A stretch of 64,000 nt of DNA from Nocardioides okcheonensis. Its GTDB lineage: Bacteria; Actinomycetota; Actinomycetes; Propionibacteriales; Nocardioidaceae. The stretch is from positions 1,364,001 to 1,428,000 of the forward strand of contig NZ_CP087710.1 of NCBI RefSeq assembly GCF_020991065.1. Direction: 5' to 3'. The notes under the pieces were generated by a model. That model was not told where the DNA came from, made no database searches, and was given only the letters and a program-made list of their open reading frames with translations. This document shows, piece after piece, positions 47,298 through 56,283 of the stretch. How positions within the stretch are numbered: the stretch's first letter is position 1; the number at the start of each line of letters is the position of its first letter. Position numbers and translations under genes: made by a program.

Positions 47298-48023
47298 CTA
47301 TGCGCGAGCCGCCAGCGGGTCGCCGACCTCGCCGGAGTCCAGCAGCGGCCCCTGGGCCAGGCGGGTCATCAGCGGTGCCTCCCCCGCGTCGAGCCCCGCG
47401 ACCGTCGCCAGGCCGCGCAGCACGTCGTCGGGCCGGACGGCCGGGGTGCCGTGGCGCAGCACGACGTCGAGGGACGTACGCCCGCTCGCGGGGGCCTCGG
47501 GCAGGACCGCCAGCGCGACCACCGCACCGCGCGCGTCGAACTCGCGCATCCCCTTCTTCGTCATCCGCTCCACGAGCGCCTCGTCCGCGGCGAGGAACCG
47601 CTCCGCCGCCGCGGACGCGACGTCCGGGGTGGCCGCCACGTCGATGCGCCAGCGGCTGGCCTCGAGCAGGTCGGCGAGCGACCCGCCGGGCGACTCCACG
47701 ACCTCGAGCACGTCGAGGCCGGGCGGGAGCGCCTCGTCGAGCACCGCGTGGATCGCGGCCGGGTCGACCACCTCGGCGAGCGCGAGCTCGAGGTACTCCG
47801 CCTCGCTCGCGGACCCCGTCGGCGCCGCGCCGGCGTAGGAGATCCGCGGGTGCGGGTTGAAGCCCGACGAGTACGCCATCGGCACCCGGGCGCGGAACAC
47901 CGCGCGCTCGAACGCGCGGCTGAAGTCGCGGTGGCTGGTGAAACGAAGCCGACCCCGCTTGGCGTAGCGCACGCGGAGGCGCTGGACGGGCGGGGCCTGC
48001 TGCTCGGGCTGCTGCTGGGGCAC
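47298..48023 (-). CDS. TIGR03936 family protein (DUF2344)
   Basis: A 241-aa protein. GTG 48023 gives MPQQQPEQQAPPVQRLRVRY; the hallmark RYAKRGRLRFTSHRDFSRAF and PMAYSSGFNPHPRISYAGAA identify the radical-SAM-associated TIGR03936/DUF2344 family, usually beside a TIGR03960 B12-binding radical SAM gene and rne. It is beside rne here, but the radical SAM partner is not present. A polysaccharide locus starts instead. Role unknown, probably RNA or tRNA related. Confidence 0.9.
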   Translation of the reverse strand: MPQQQPEQQAPPVQRLRVRYAKRGRLRFTSHRDFSRAFERAVFRARVPMAYSSGFNPHPRISYAGAAPTGSASEAEYLELALAEVVDPAAIHAVLDEALPPGLDVLEVVESPGGSLADLLEASRWRIDVAATPDVASAAAERFLAADEALVERMTKKGMREFDARGAVVALAVLPEAPASGRTSLDVVLRHGTPAVRPDDVLRGLATVAGLDAGEAPLMTRLAQGPLLDSGEVGDPLAARA

Positions 48024-48097
48024 GAGGGGAAACGGTAGTCGCCCGCGGTCTGTGGTTAGGTGCTGCCCGTCGCCGGACGCTGAAGGGGGAGAGATCC

Positions 48098-49489
48098 GTG
48101 CGCAAGGACACACCGTCGCGCCCGTGGCTGGTGCCGGTGGTGCTGGCGGGGACCTTGTTGGTGCTGCTGACCGCGCTGTGGCGCGAGGCCGGGTCGGACC
48201 GGCCGATGAGCGCCGTCGACGAGCACATGCACCTCGACACCCACGCCCACGTGCACCGCGGCGACTTCCCGCACCGCGGGTCGTTGATGACCATGGAGGT
48301 CGTGCGCGAGTGGGCCTGCGGCGTCGGGCACGAGGCGGGCGCCGCCATGGCGCCGTGCGACCACCCCGACCTCGGCCCGAACTCGCTGCCGTCGGGCATC
48401 CACAGCTCCGGCTACATCCACTACCCCACCTACTTCGTCGCCGCCGAGGGCTATCGCACGGCGGTCGACGCCGTCAGCAGCACCGACGACGCGGACTCCT
48501 TCGTCGACACCTACCGCCACTTCGCGACACTGCTGAGCGTCCTCGGCGTCGCGGCGTGCCTCCTCGCCGGCCGACGGCTCGGGTTCCGCGGGGCAGCGCT
48601 GGTGGCGGCGACCTTCGTCCCGTCCGCGACGGCCGGGATCCTGCTCTACGGCACCATCGCCAACCCGCAGTCGACGGCCGTCCTCACCGGCGCGCTGATC
48701 GCCTGGGCCGGCCTGCGCTGGGCGCTGGGTCGCGGCGGGTTCTGGCCGCTGGCGGCGGCGACCGCGCTCGGGGCGTCCCTCGCCGTGGTCGACTCCCTCC
48801 CCGCCGGTGCGTTCATGGTCGCGATGGCCGCCGTCCTGGTGCTGCGCCGCCTCGGCTGGCAGGTCGCCGGCACGTGGCAGCCGCGCTGGTGGCAGCTGGC
48901 GGTCCTCGGCGTGCTCGTGGTCGGCCCCGTCATCGGCTACGGCGCGTTCATCTCCTCGCGCGCCACCATCAGCAACGACGAGCTCTACGCCTTCGCCTCG
49001 CTCGACGGCCTCTCCAACATCATCGCGGGCGGGGTCTGGGAGCTCTCGATCCTGCACACCCCGTGGTACGAGACGACCTCGCTGTCCGCGGCCGAGGACG
49101 CGCCCCTGGTGCAGCACGTGCTGCGCGCCGCGGTGCAGGGCGTCCCGCTGTGGCTGACGCTGGCCGTCTTCGCCTGCCTCGTCGTCGCCGCGGCGCGTGG
49201 GGTGACCGCGCCGCGCGCCCCGCGGACCGGCGCTCGTACGATCGCGGTCGTGCCGCTCCTGGTCATCTCCGCCCTCGTCGCGCTGCTGCTGTTCCCGCCC
49301 GCCATGCGGATCAGCAACGCCCTCAACGTCGGCTTCGACTACCCGATCGTCTCCCGCTACGCGATGCCCTTCACGCCGCTGCTCGTGTGGCTGGTGCTGC
49401 TGACGTCGCCCACCCGGCCCGTGCTCGCGCGCGGGCTGGCGCTGCTCGGCGTGGGCGGCGTCCTCGGCGTGGCACTGGCGGTCTGGTGA
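48098..49489 (+). CDS. DUF2142-like polytopic membrane protein (first of a pair)
   Basis: A 463-aa protein, GTG start after GGGGGAGA, with about ten membrane helices. After helix 1 comes MSAVDEHMHLDTHAHVHRGD, the acidic/His loop typical of DUF2142, then SSGYIHYPTYFVAAEG. The extracytoplasmic loops and helix layout suggest a GT-C-like enzyme acting on cell-surface polysaccharide. No direct evidence of activity. Divergent from TIGR03936; its TGA overlaps the next gene's GTG (GTGA). Confidence 0.82.
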   Translation: MRKDTPSRPWLVPVVLAGTLLVLLTALWREAGSDRPMSAVDEHMHLDTHAHVHRGDFPHRGSLMTMEVVREWACGVGHEAGAAMAPCDHPDLGPNSLPSGIHSSGYIHYPTYFVAAEGYRTAVDAVSSTDDADSFVDTYRHFATLLSVLGVAACLLAGRRLGFRGAALVAATFVPSATAGILLYGTIANPQSTAVLTGALIAWAGLRWALGRGGFWPLAAATALGASLAVVDSLPAGAFMVAMAAVLVLRRLGWQVAGTWQPRWWQLAVLGVLVVGPVIGYGAFISSRATISNDELYAFASLDGLSNIIAGGVWELSILHTPWYETTSLSAAEDAPLVQHVLRAAVQGVPLWLTLAVFACLVVAAARGVTAPRAPRTGARTIAVVPLLVISALVALLLFPPAMRISNALNVGFDYPIVSRYAMPFTPLLVWLVLLTSPTRPVLARGLALLGVGGVLGVALAVW

Positions 49490-50925
49490 GCGCGCCGGCC
49501 ACCTCCGCCCGCGGGCGGCTCCGCTCCCGCGTGGCGTCCGCCCTCGGGGTCGGGGTCCTCGTCGCCGGGCTGCTGCTGACCCTGGTGACCACCTGGCGCC
49601 TCGCCAGCGAGGGCAAGCCGCTCTCCCCCGTCGACGAGGTCGCCCACGCCGACACCGCGTTCAAGGTGCACCGCGGCAGCTACCCGTACCGCGGCGCCGA
49701 GTTCGGACGGCCGCTGGTCGACACCTGGACCTGCTACACCGGCCACCAGAGCATCACCTTCAAGGCCCCCTGCGGCTCGCCGAAGGCCCGCGCCGACCGG
49801 CTGCCGATGTCGTCCGGCGCCCTCACCACCGGCTACATCCACTACCCGACCTACTTCGTCGCTGGCGAGGTCTTCCGCAGGGGGGTCGACCTCGTCGCCC
49901 CGGACCCGCGCTGGGACATCGACACCTACCGGCAGTTCGCCGCGGTCGTCGCCGCGGCCGGCATGGCGCTCTGCGCGTGGGTCGCTCGCCGCCTCGGGCT
50001 CGGGCCGGCCGGCCAGGTGGCCGCCGCCTTCACCCCCGTCGCCGCCCCGTCGGTGCTCGTCTACTCGACCATGGTCAACCCGATGTCGGCGGCGGTGCTG
50101 TGCGGTGCCCTCGTCGCCGGCGCGGGGCTGCGCTGGATGATGACCGGCCGCGGCTTCGGCTGGCTCGCGGGCGCCACCGCCGCGAGCGCCGCGGTCGCGG
50201 TGACCGCGTCCCTGCCGGCGGGCGTGTTCCTCCTCGCCGTGCTGCTCGGCCTCGTGCTCAAGGCGCGCGGACGCCGCTTCAACAGCGCGTGGGACCCCCG
50301 CTGGTGGCACGCGGGCGTCCTGGCCGCCCTCCTCGTCGGCCCGATCCTCGCCTTCGGGTTCTTCATCAGCGCCCGGGCGACCGTCGGCAACGACGTCATC
50401 TACGCCGCCTACGCCGCCACCGGCTGGGACAAGATCGCCCTCGGCGTCTGGGCCGAGGTCTTCGCCTCGCACCTGCCGTGGGTCGAGGACGGCAGCCTGG
50501 TGCGACCCGACCTCGGGACGGTCCGCGTGTGGATCCGCTCGGCCGGCGTCGGGATGCCGCTGCTGGTCACCGCGATCGTCACCGGCGGCCTGGTGGCCGC
50601 CGCCACCGGCGTGCTCCGGCGCCGCGACCCGGCCCCGGCCCGTCGCTCCCCCGCCGCCGCACCCGCGACGGCCCCGGTGCGGGTGCTGCAGCTGGCGGCG
50701 GTCTCGACCGTGCTGGGCCTGCTCGCCTACCCGCCGCTGCTGCGCCTGCTCAACGCGATCAACGTCGGCATCGACTTCCCCGTCGTGTCGCGCTACTCGA
50801 TCTCCCTCGCCCCGCTGTTCGTGCTCGTGGTGCTGCTGCTGGCGCGCGACCACCCGTGGTTCGCCCGCGTCCTGGGGACGGTCAGCACGGTGGCCGTCGT
50901 CGCCTGGTGCGTGACCGCGTGGTGA
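49486..50925 (+). CDS. DUF2142-like polytopic membrane protein (second of a pair)
   Basis: A 479-aa paralogue of the preceding protein: LSPVDEVAHADTAFKVHRGS, TTGYIHYPTYFVAGEVFRRG and the ending NAINVGIDFPVVSRYSISLAP match it position for position. About ten helices, with a longer cytoplasmic loop near residue 385 rich in Pro/Ala/Arg. GTG overlap indicates coupled translation. A duplicated pair may act as a heterodimer or on two related glycans; both are guesses. Confidence 0.82.
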   Translation: MSAPATSARGRLRSRVASALGVGVLVAGLLLTLVTTWRLASEGKPLSPVDEVAHADTAFKVHRGSYPYRGAEFGRPLVDTWTCYTGHQSITFKAPCGSPKARADRLPMSSGALTTGYIHYPTYFVAGEVFRRGVDLVAPDPRWDIDTYRQFAAVVAAAGMALCAWVARRLGLGPAGQVAAAFTPVAAPSVLVYSTMVNPMSAAVLCGALVAGAGLRWMMTGRGFGWLAGATAASAAVAVTASLPAGVFLLAVLLGLVLKARGRRFNSAWDPRWWHAGVLAALLVGPILAFGFFISARATVGNDVIYAAYAATGWDKIALGVWAEVFASHLPWVEDGSLVRPDLGTVRVWIRSAGVGMPLLVTAIVTGGLVAAATGVLRRRDPAPARRSPAAAPATAPVRVLQLAAVSTVLGLLAYPPLLRLLNAINVGIDFPVVSRYSISLAPLFVLVVLLLARDHPWFARVLGTVSTVAVVAWCVTAW

Positions 50926-51022
50926 CCTCCCGTCGTTTTCCGAACCCCCTTCGCGAGCGTCTAGGTTGGGACGTCCGCCAGACCCGGCCCGCACCCGCGG
51001 CCACGAACCCGGAAGGTCCCGC

Positions 51023-52168
51023 ATGAACGCCACCCGTCAGGTCGCACTCGGACAGCCCACGGTGGGCGAGGAGGAGATCGAGGCGCTCCGCGAGGTGTTC
51101 GCGAGCGGCTGGCTCTCCGGCGCCGGTCCGACCTGCGTGGCCTTCGAGGGCGAGCTCGCGGCGAGCGCCGGCACGGCGCACGCGCTGGCCACCTCCAACT
51201 GCGGGTCCTCCCTCCACCTCGCGCTGCAGGTGCTCGGCGCGGGCCCCGGCGACGAGGTGATCGTCGCCGACTACACCTTCCCCGCGACCGGCCACTCGGT
51301 CGTGTGGACCGGCGCGACGCCGCGCTTCGCCGACGTGCGCCCCGACACCGGCACCATCGACGTCGACGCCGCCGCCGCGCTGGTCAACGAGCGCACCGTC
51401 GGCATCATCGCGGTCGACATGGTCGGCCAGCCGGCCGACTACGACGAGCTCAACGCCCTCGCCCGCCGCCACGGCCTGTGGGTCGTCGAGGACGCCGCGT
51501 GCTCCGCGGGCGCGACCTACAAGGGCCGGCCCGCGGGCAGCCTGGCCGACCTGGCCGCCTTCAGCTTCCACGGCCGCAAGGGCATCACCGCCGGCGAGGG
51601 CGGCGCGCTGGTCGGCGACGACACCGCGAAGATGGACCTCGCCCGCAAGCTGCACACCTACGGCATCGCGCCGGCCGTGAGCCGCGAGGGCTCGGCCGCG
51701 CTGGCGGTCCCGTCCTTCGACACCGCGGGCTACAACTACCGGATGTCGGACGTGCAGGCCGCGATGATGCGCGTGCAGCTCAAGCGGCTCCCGGACCTGG
51801 TCGCGGCGCGGGTCGCCGCGGCCGCCGGCTACGCCGAGCGGCTCGGCGACGTCGAGGGCATCGACCTCCCGGTCGTCGGCGCCGACCGCACCCACCCGTA
51901 CCAGTCCTACCTGGTCACCACCCACGACTCGGTCGACCGCGACGCCGTCGTGGTCGCGCTGCGCGAGCGCGGCGTCGGCAGCAACTTCGGCACGTACGCC
52001 TCGCACGTCCAGCCGGTCTACGGCACGTCGGACGTGTGCCCGGTGTCGGCGCGGCTGTTCACCTCGCAGTTCGCGCTGCCGATGCACGCCAACCTGGTCG
52101 AGGACGACCTCGACTACGTCGCCGAGCAGCTGCGCGCCGTCCTCGCCGACCCGGCCGTGCGCCGCTGA
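51023..52168 (+). CDS. DegT/DnrJ/EryC1/StrS aminotransferase
   Basis: A 381-aa PLP enzyme that aminates keto-sugar nucleotides. ATG 51023 after GGAAGG. SNCGSSLHLALQVLGAGPGDEVIV, VVEDAACSAGATYKGRPAG and the PLP lysine Lys186 in FSFHGRKGITAGEGG are conserved. NYRMSDVQAAMMRVQL is the dimer motif. It is followed by a LpxA-type acyltransferase (26-base gap), so an amino sugar made here may be acylated by it. Confidence 0.93.
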   Translation: MNATRQVALGQPTVGEEEIEALREVFASGWLSGAGPTCVAFEGELAASAGTAHALATSNCGSSLHLALQVLGAGPGDEVIVADYTFPATGHSVVWTGATPRFADVRPDTGTIDVDAAAALVNERTVGIIAVDMVGQPADYDELNALARRHGLWVVEDAACSAGATYKGRPAGSLADLAAFSFHGRKGITAGEGGALVGDDTAKMDLARKLHTYGIAPAVSREGSAALAVPSFDTAGYNYRMSDVQAAMMRVQLKRLPDLVAARVAAAAGYAERLGDVEGIDLPVVGADRTHPYQSYLVTTHDSVDRDAVVVALRERGVGSNFGTYASHVQPVYGTSDVCPVSARLFTSQFALPMHANLVEDDLDYVAEQLRAVLADPAVRR

Positions 52169-52194
52169 CCGGCGGGCACAGGAGCACCACGGAC

Positions 52195-52887
52195 GTGAGC
52201 AACCGGATCCACCCCACCGCGGTCATCGGCCCCGAGGTCACCCTCGGTGAGGACAACGTCGTCGGACCCTTCTGCGTGCTGCAGGGCCGGGTCACCCTCG
52301 GTGACGGCAACTACCTCGCCTCCCACGTCGTCGTCGGCGGCGCAGCGGAGGTCCGCGGCCACGACATGACCGCCTCGTGGGAGGAGCCGTTCGACGGCAA
52401 CCCGGTCGTCATCGGCTCGCGCAACGTGCTCAAGGAGATGGTGACCGTCAGCGGCGGGTGGGCGCACGAGACGTCCCTCGGCGACGACGGGTTCCTCATG
52501 TCGAAGGCCCACGTCAACCACGACTGCCGGCTCGGCGACGAGGTCACGCTCTCCGCGATGGTGGTCGCCGCCGGCCACGTCACGATCGGCGACGGCGCCA
52601 ACCTGGGCCTCGGCACCGTCGTCCACCAGCGGCTGACCGTCCCCGAGGGCTCGATGATCGGCATGCAGTCGGCCGTCACCCGCGAGCTGCCGCCCTTCGT
52701 GGTGAGCATGGGCGTGCCGGCCCGTCCCGCCCGCCTGAACACCTACCGCCTCGACCGCCTCGGCGTTCCGGCCGAGCAGCACGCGCCGCTCGCGGCCGTC
52801 GTGCTCGAGGGCTCGCGCGACACCTCGGGGCTCCAGGAGCCCCTGCGCGCGCCCGTCGAGGCGTGGCTCGAGCGCACCTCCGGCTGA
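52195..52887 (+). CDS. LpxA-type hexapeptide acyltransferase
   Basis: A 230-aa left-handed beta-helix protein, GTG start after CAGGAGC. Hexapeptide repeats IHPTAVIGPEVTLGEDNVVG, VTLGDGNYLASHVVV, HVTIGDGANLGLGTVVHQ precede an alpha-helical C-terminus (ARPARLNTYRLDRLG), as in UDP-GlcNAc acyltransferase LpxA. An outer-membrane lipid A role is excluded in a Gram-positive, so it probably N- or O-acylates a nucleotide sugar from the neighbouring aminotransferases. Confidence 0.86.
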   Translation: MSNRIHPTAVIGPEVTLGEDNVVGPFCVLQGRVTLGDGNYLASHVVVGGAAEVRGHDMTASWEEPFDGNPVVIGSRNVLKEMVTVSGGWAHETSLGDDGFLMSKAHVNHDCRLGDEVTLSAMVVAAGHVTIGDGANLGLGTVVHQRLTVPEGSMIGMQSAVTRELPPFVVSMGVPARPARLNTYRLDRLGVPAEQHAPLAAVVLEGSRDTSGLQEPLRAPVEAWLERTSG

Positions 52888-52942
52888 CGCCGGCCCCCAG
52901 TCCCCCGCACCGACAGCAGACGCCAGCACCGAAAGGCAACCC

Positions 52943-54055
52943 ATGTCCGCCGACTCCCTCCCGTTCATCCCGCCCGCCAAGCCGATCGTCGGCGACGACG
53001 AGCGCGCCGCCGTGGACCGCGTGATGCGCTCCGGCATGATCGCGCAGGGCCCCGAGGTCGCCGCGTTCGAGCAGGAGTTCGGCGCCGCGGTCACCGGCGG
53101 TCGTACGGCGGTGGCGGTCAACTCCGGCACCTCCGCGCTCCACCTCGGGCTGCTGGCCGCGGGCATCGGCCCGGGCGACGAGGTCATCGTGCCGTCGTTC
53201 ACCTTCGCGGCCACCGCGAACTCGGTCGCGCTCACCGGCGCCACCCCGGTCTTCGCGGACGTCGAGCCCGACTTCTTCTGCCTCGACGCCGACAGCGTCC
53301 GCGCCGCCGTCACCGAGAACACCGCTGCGATCATGCCGGTGCACCTCTACGGCCACCCGGCCGACGTCGACGCGCTGAAGGCGGTCGCCGACGAGCACGA
53401 CCTGCGCCTCTTCGAGGACGCCGCGCAGGCGCACCTCGCGACGTGGAAGGGCGCCCAGGTCGGCACCTTCGGCGACTTCGCGATGTTCAGCCTCTACCCC
53501 ACCAAGAACATGACCTCGGGCGAGGGCGGCATGGTCTCCTGCGCCACCGAGGAGATCGCCCGCATGGTGCGGCTGCTGCGCAACCAGGGCATGGAGCGCC
53601 AGTACGCCAACGAGGTCGTCGGGTTCAACGCCCGGATGACCGACATCCACGCCGCCATCGGCCGGGTCCAGCTCACCAAGGTCGAGGGCTGGACCAAGGT
53701 CCGCCAGGACAACGCGGCCTACCTCGACCGCCACCTCGAGGGCGTCGTGGTGCCGCCGGTCGCCGCCGACGCGACCCACGTCTACCACCAGTACACGATC
53801 AAGGTCGACGGTGACGAGCGCGACCGGATCGTCGCCGCGATGCGCGAGGAGCACCAGGTCGGCTCGGGCGTCTACTACCCGATCCCGAACCACCAGCTCG
53901 CGTCGCTGACCCGCTACGCCGAGGGCCTCGAGCTGCCGGTGACCCAGCAGGTCGCGCGCGAGGTCATCTCGCTCCCCGTCCACCCCTCGCTCACCGAGGC
54001 CGACCTCGAGCGGATCGTGACCGCGGTCAACACCACGGTCCGCGCCGGCGCCTGA
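52943..54055 (+). CDS. DegT/DnrJ/EryC1/StrS aminotransferase (WbpE-like)
   Basis: A 370-aa sugar aminotransferase. ATG 52943 after GAAAGG. PFIPPAKPIVGDDERAAVDR at the N-terminus, VNSGTSALHLGLLAAGIGPG, LFEDAAQAHLATWKG, and PLP lysine Lys188 in LYPTKNMTSGEGGM. This resembles the WbpE/ArnB branch acting at C3 or C4 of UDP sugars. With the Gfo/Idh oxidoreductase (58896-59849) and acyltransferase (58475-58909) it could form a WbpB-WbpE-WbpD-like route. Confidence 0.92.
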   Translation: MSADSLPFIPPAKPIVGDDERAAVDRVMRSGMIAQGPEVAAFEQEFGAAVTGGRTAVAVNSGTSALHLGLLAAGIGPGDEVIVPSFTFAATANSVALTGATPVFADVEPDFFCLDADSVRAAVTENTAAIMPVHLYGHPADVDALKAVADEHDLRLFEDAAQAHLATWKGAQVGTFGDFAMFSLYPTKNMTSGEGGMVSCATEEIARMVRLLRNQGMERQYANEVVGFNARMTDIHAAIGRVQLTKVEGWTKVRQDNAAYLDRHLEGVVVPPVAADATHVYHQYTIKVDGDERDRIVAAMREEHQVGSGVYYPIPNHQLASLTRYAEGLELPVTQQVAREVISLPVHPSLTEADLERIVTAVNTTVRAGA

Positions 54056-54076
54056 GCGCCCGCCAGCACCTCGGCC

Positions 54077-54109
54077 GAGCGGCCGGCGCCCTGCGGGTGC
54101 CGGCCGCTC
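54077..54109. terminator. bidirectional hairpin terminator
   Basis: Arms GAGCGGCCGGC and GCCGGCCGCTC, extendable by three pairs including one G-U, close a five-base loop. It lies between the convergent stops of the aminotransferase and the membrane protein gene (86-base gap). Confidence 0.78.
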
Positions 54110-54141
54110 GTCGCGTCCGGCCGCCGCGGCCCCCGGGTGGG

Positions 54142-56016
54142 TCAGCCGCGGTCGCGGAGGGCGTAGACGTACTGCGGGCCGCCGCTCCACGCGAACGAGC
54201 GGACCTCCCGGACGCACGGGCCGGTGAGCTCGGTGGTCGACACCAGGTAGCCGACGTCGAGGTCGCTGGCCGCGAGCCAGCAGGGGTGGGCGTGGACCAC
54301 GATGACGTCGGGTGCCGTCGCCTCGATGGTCGGCTCCTCGCGGGGACCGTCGCCCGCGACGAGGAGGTAGCTCGCCCCGCGGTTCCAGATCTCCTCGTAC
54401 TGCCCGTCGGGGTCGACCTCGCGCCACGCGGACTCGACCGGGCCGGTGACCTGGTAGCCGCTGAGCATCGGCGCGCCGTTGGCGACGAGGATCGCGTTGC
54501 CGGCCGGCGAGCTCGCGGCGACCAGCACGCCCTCGTCCTCGGCACGCGCCACCAGCGCACGGGCGGCGTCGGCGGCGGGGCTGGTCCGCAGCTGGCCGAC
54601 ACCGTGGACGACCGGGTTGGTGTCGGCGCCGGCGAGCAGGCACACCACCAGGGTGCCGACGACCGGCCACGCCCGGGCCGGCCACCGGGTCACGGCGTAG
54701 GTCACCGCGGCCACGGCGAGGACCGACACCCAGACCTGCCACGTCGGCACGGTCGGCAGCACCCGCTGCAGGTCGCCCACGCCGAACGCCGTCGCGGCCG
54801 CGGTGACGGCGGCCGAGCCCGCGGCCAGCCGCGCCGTCGGGCCCTCGAGGCGGGAGGCGAGCAGGACGAGCAGCAGGGCCGCGGGGTAGCCGACGGTCTG
54901 GGCGGCCCGCACCGGGAGCACCGAGCTCAGCAACGGCAGGTGCTCGCCGAGGGCACCCCACGGGAACATCGCCCACGAGCTCCACAGCCCGGTGGCGGCC
55001 GCGAGGGTGACGATCGCGCCGCGCTGGGCGGTGGTCGCGCGCGACCACGCCCGTCGCCAGACCACGACGGCCCACAGCCCGCAGACCAGGAACGCCGAGG
55101 AGATCTCGCTCTGGTTGAGGATGGTCGGGCTGCCGGCCGTCTCCATCTCGAACAGCCCCGGCCCGCCGAGCAGCTGGGCGGGGGTCTGGGTGGCGCCGGT
55201 GACCCGGCGCAGGCCGGGGTAGACGGTGTTGAGCTCGGCCGACAGCGAGGCGGCGTTCTCCAGCAGCGTGCCCGCCAGGACGGCGAGGGAGACCAGGGCT
55301 CCGGCGCCGACCGTCACCAGCGCCTGACGTCGGGTCAGCCGGTCGGCGACGAGGTACACGCCGGTCGCCACGACGAGCGGCACGCCGAGGGTCAGCGACC
55401 ACGGCACGTAGTAGGTCACCAGGCGGGCCAGCAGGATCCCGGCGACGGCGGCCTGGAGCACCGCGGTGACCCGTCTGCCGGCGACCATCCGGTCGCGCGC
55501 GAGCCACAGGACATAGCTGCCGGCGGCCGCGAAGGCCATGATCCGCACCGGCATGAACGACCACCACAGCGACGCCGGGGCGAGGAAGACCAGCACCAGG
55601 CCGAGCCACGACATCGGCCGGGACGCACCCAGGCGGCGCAGGAGGGGCGGCAGGGCGAGCACGAGGAGCAGCCACGGCCAGGCCCGGAACGCCGCGAAGA
55701 GCATCGTGTCGGGCAGCCACTCCCCCAGCCGCAGCAGGTTGCCCTCGTGGAACAGCACCGACTCGACGACCTGGCCGGAGGAGATCTGGTAGATCAGGTC
55801 CGGGTCCTGGGAGAGCGCGGGCGCGCTCGACGAGCCGTTGGCGAGCACCGAGAGGTCGATGGGCGCCTGGGTCAGCCACTCGTCGCTGCGGATCGGCAGC
55901 GAGTCGCCCCACTGGTCGGCGCCGCTGCCGTCGCCGGCGACGGACAGCAGGCCGAGCGAGGAGGTGGTGAGCCCGCCGAGGGTGATCACGACGTACGCGA
56001 GCAGCGGCAGCAGCAC
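54142..56016 (-). CDS. large polytopic membrane protein, YfhO/GT-C-like
   Basis: At least 624 aa with 12 or more membrane helices. The loop after helix 1 has DSLPIRSDEWLTQAPIDL, and a soluble C-terminal domain (LVARAEDEGVLVAASSPAGN...GYQVTGPVESAWREVDPDG) faces outside, as in YfhO-like glycosylation proteins. The first standard start (GTG 56016) falls at the edge of helix 1. In-frame coding-like sequence (TTSEPSAPPEPSADPVATTA) extends upstream to ATC 56124, five bases after GGGGAGG, before a stop. The true start may be that AUC. Confidence 0.82.
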   Translation of the reverse strand: MLLPLLAYVVITLGGLTTSSLGLLSVAGDGSGADQWGDSLPIRSDEWLTQAPIDLSVLANGSSSAPALSQDPDLIYQISSGQVVESVLFHEGNLLRLGEWLPDTMLFAAFRAWPWLLLVLALPPLLRRLGASRPMSWLGLVLVFLAPASLWWSFMPVRIMAFAAAGSYVLWLARDRMVAGRRVTAVLQAAVAGILLARLVTYYVPWSLTLGVPLVVATGVYLVADRLTRRQALVTVGAGALVSLAVLAGTLLENAASLSAELNTVYPGLRRVTGATQTPAQLLGGPGLFEMETAGSPTILNQSEISSAFLVCGLWAVVVWRRAWSRATTAQRGAIVTLAAATGLWSSWAMFPWGALGEHLPLLSSVLPVRAAQTVGYPAALLLVLLASRLEGPTARLAAGSAAVTAAATAFGVGDLQRVLPTVPTWQVWVSVLAVAAVTYAVTRWPARAWPVVGTLVVCLLAGADTNPVVHGVGQLRTSPAADAARALVARAEDEGVLVAASSPAGNAILVANGAPMLSGYQVTGPVESAWREVDPDGQYEEIWNRGASYLLVAGDGPREEPTIEATAPDVIVVHAHPCWLAASDLDVGYLVSTTELTGPCVREVRSFAWSGGPQYVYALRDRG

Positions 56017-56283
56017 CTCGAGCCGGTCGGCCCAGGAACCGCGCAGGCGCCACGGCGCCGTGGTCGCGACGGGATCCGCGGACGGCTCGGGCGGAGCCGA
56101 CGGCTCCGATGTCGTGCTGGTGATGACGGCCTCCCCGTGTCTGCGTCCGAGCGGCGGTCAGGCTACTGCACGGGGACGGCCCGCCCGGCCTCCGGGACGC
56201 GCCCCGACGGATTGGGAGGAGGGTGTCGGACCTCGTTATGGTGGTTCGGTTTGTCGGCGCAGAAAATCGATCGGGGTCCTTGA

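Noticed and set aside
48056..49117. Minus-strand open frame antisense to the first DUF2142 gene
   Set aside because: His/Gln/Arg-rich composition typical of an antisense shadow; the sense gene has clear membrane helices and family motifs.
52676..56053. Minus-strand open frame of over 1100 codons across the aminotransferase genes
   Set aside because: The product is Arg/Gly/Ala-rich shadow sequence; the genes beneath have clear PLP-enzyme motifs.
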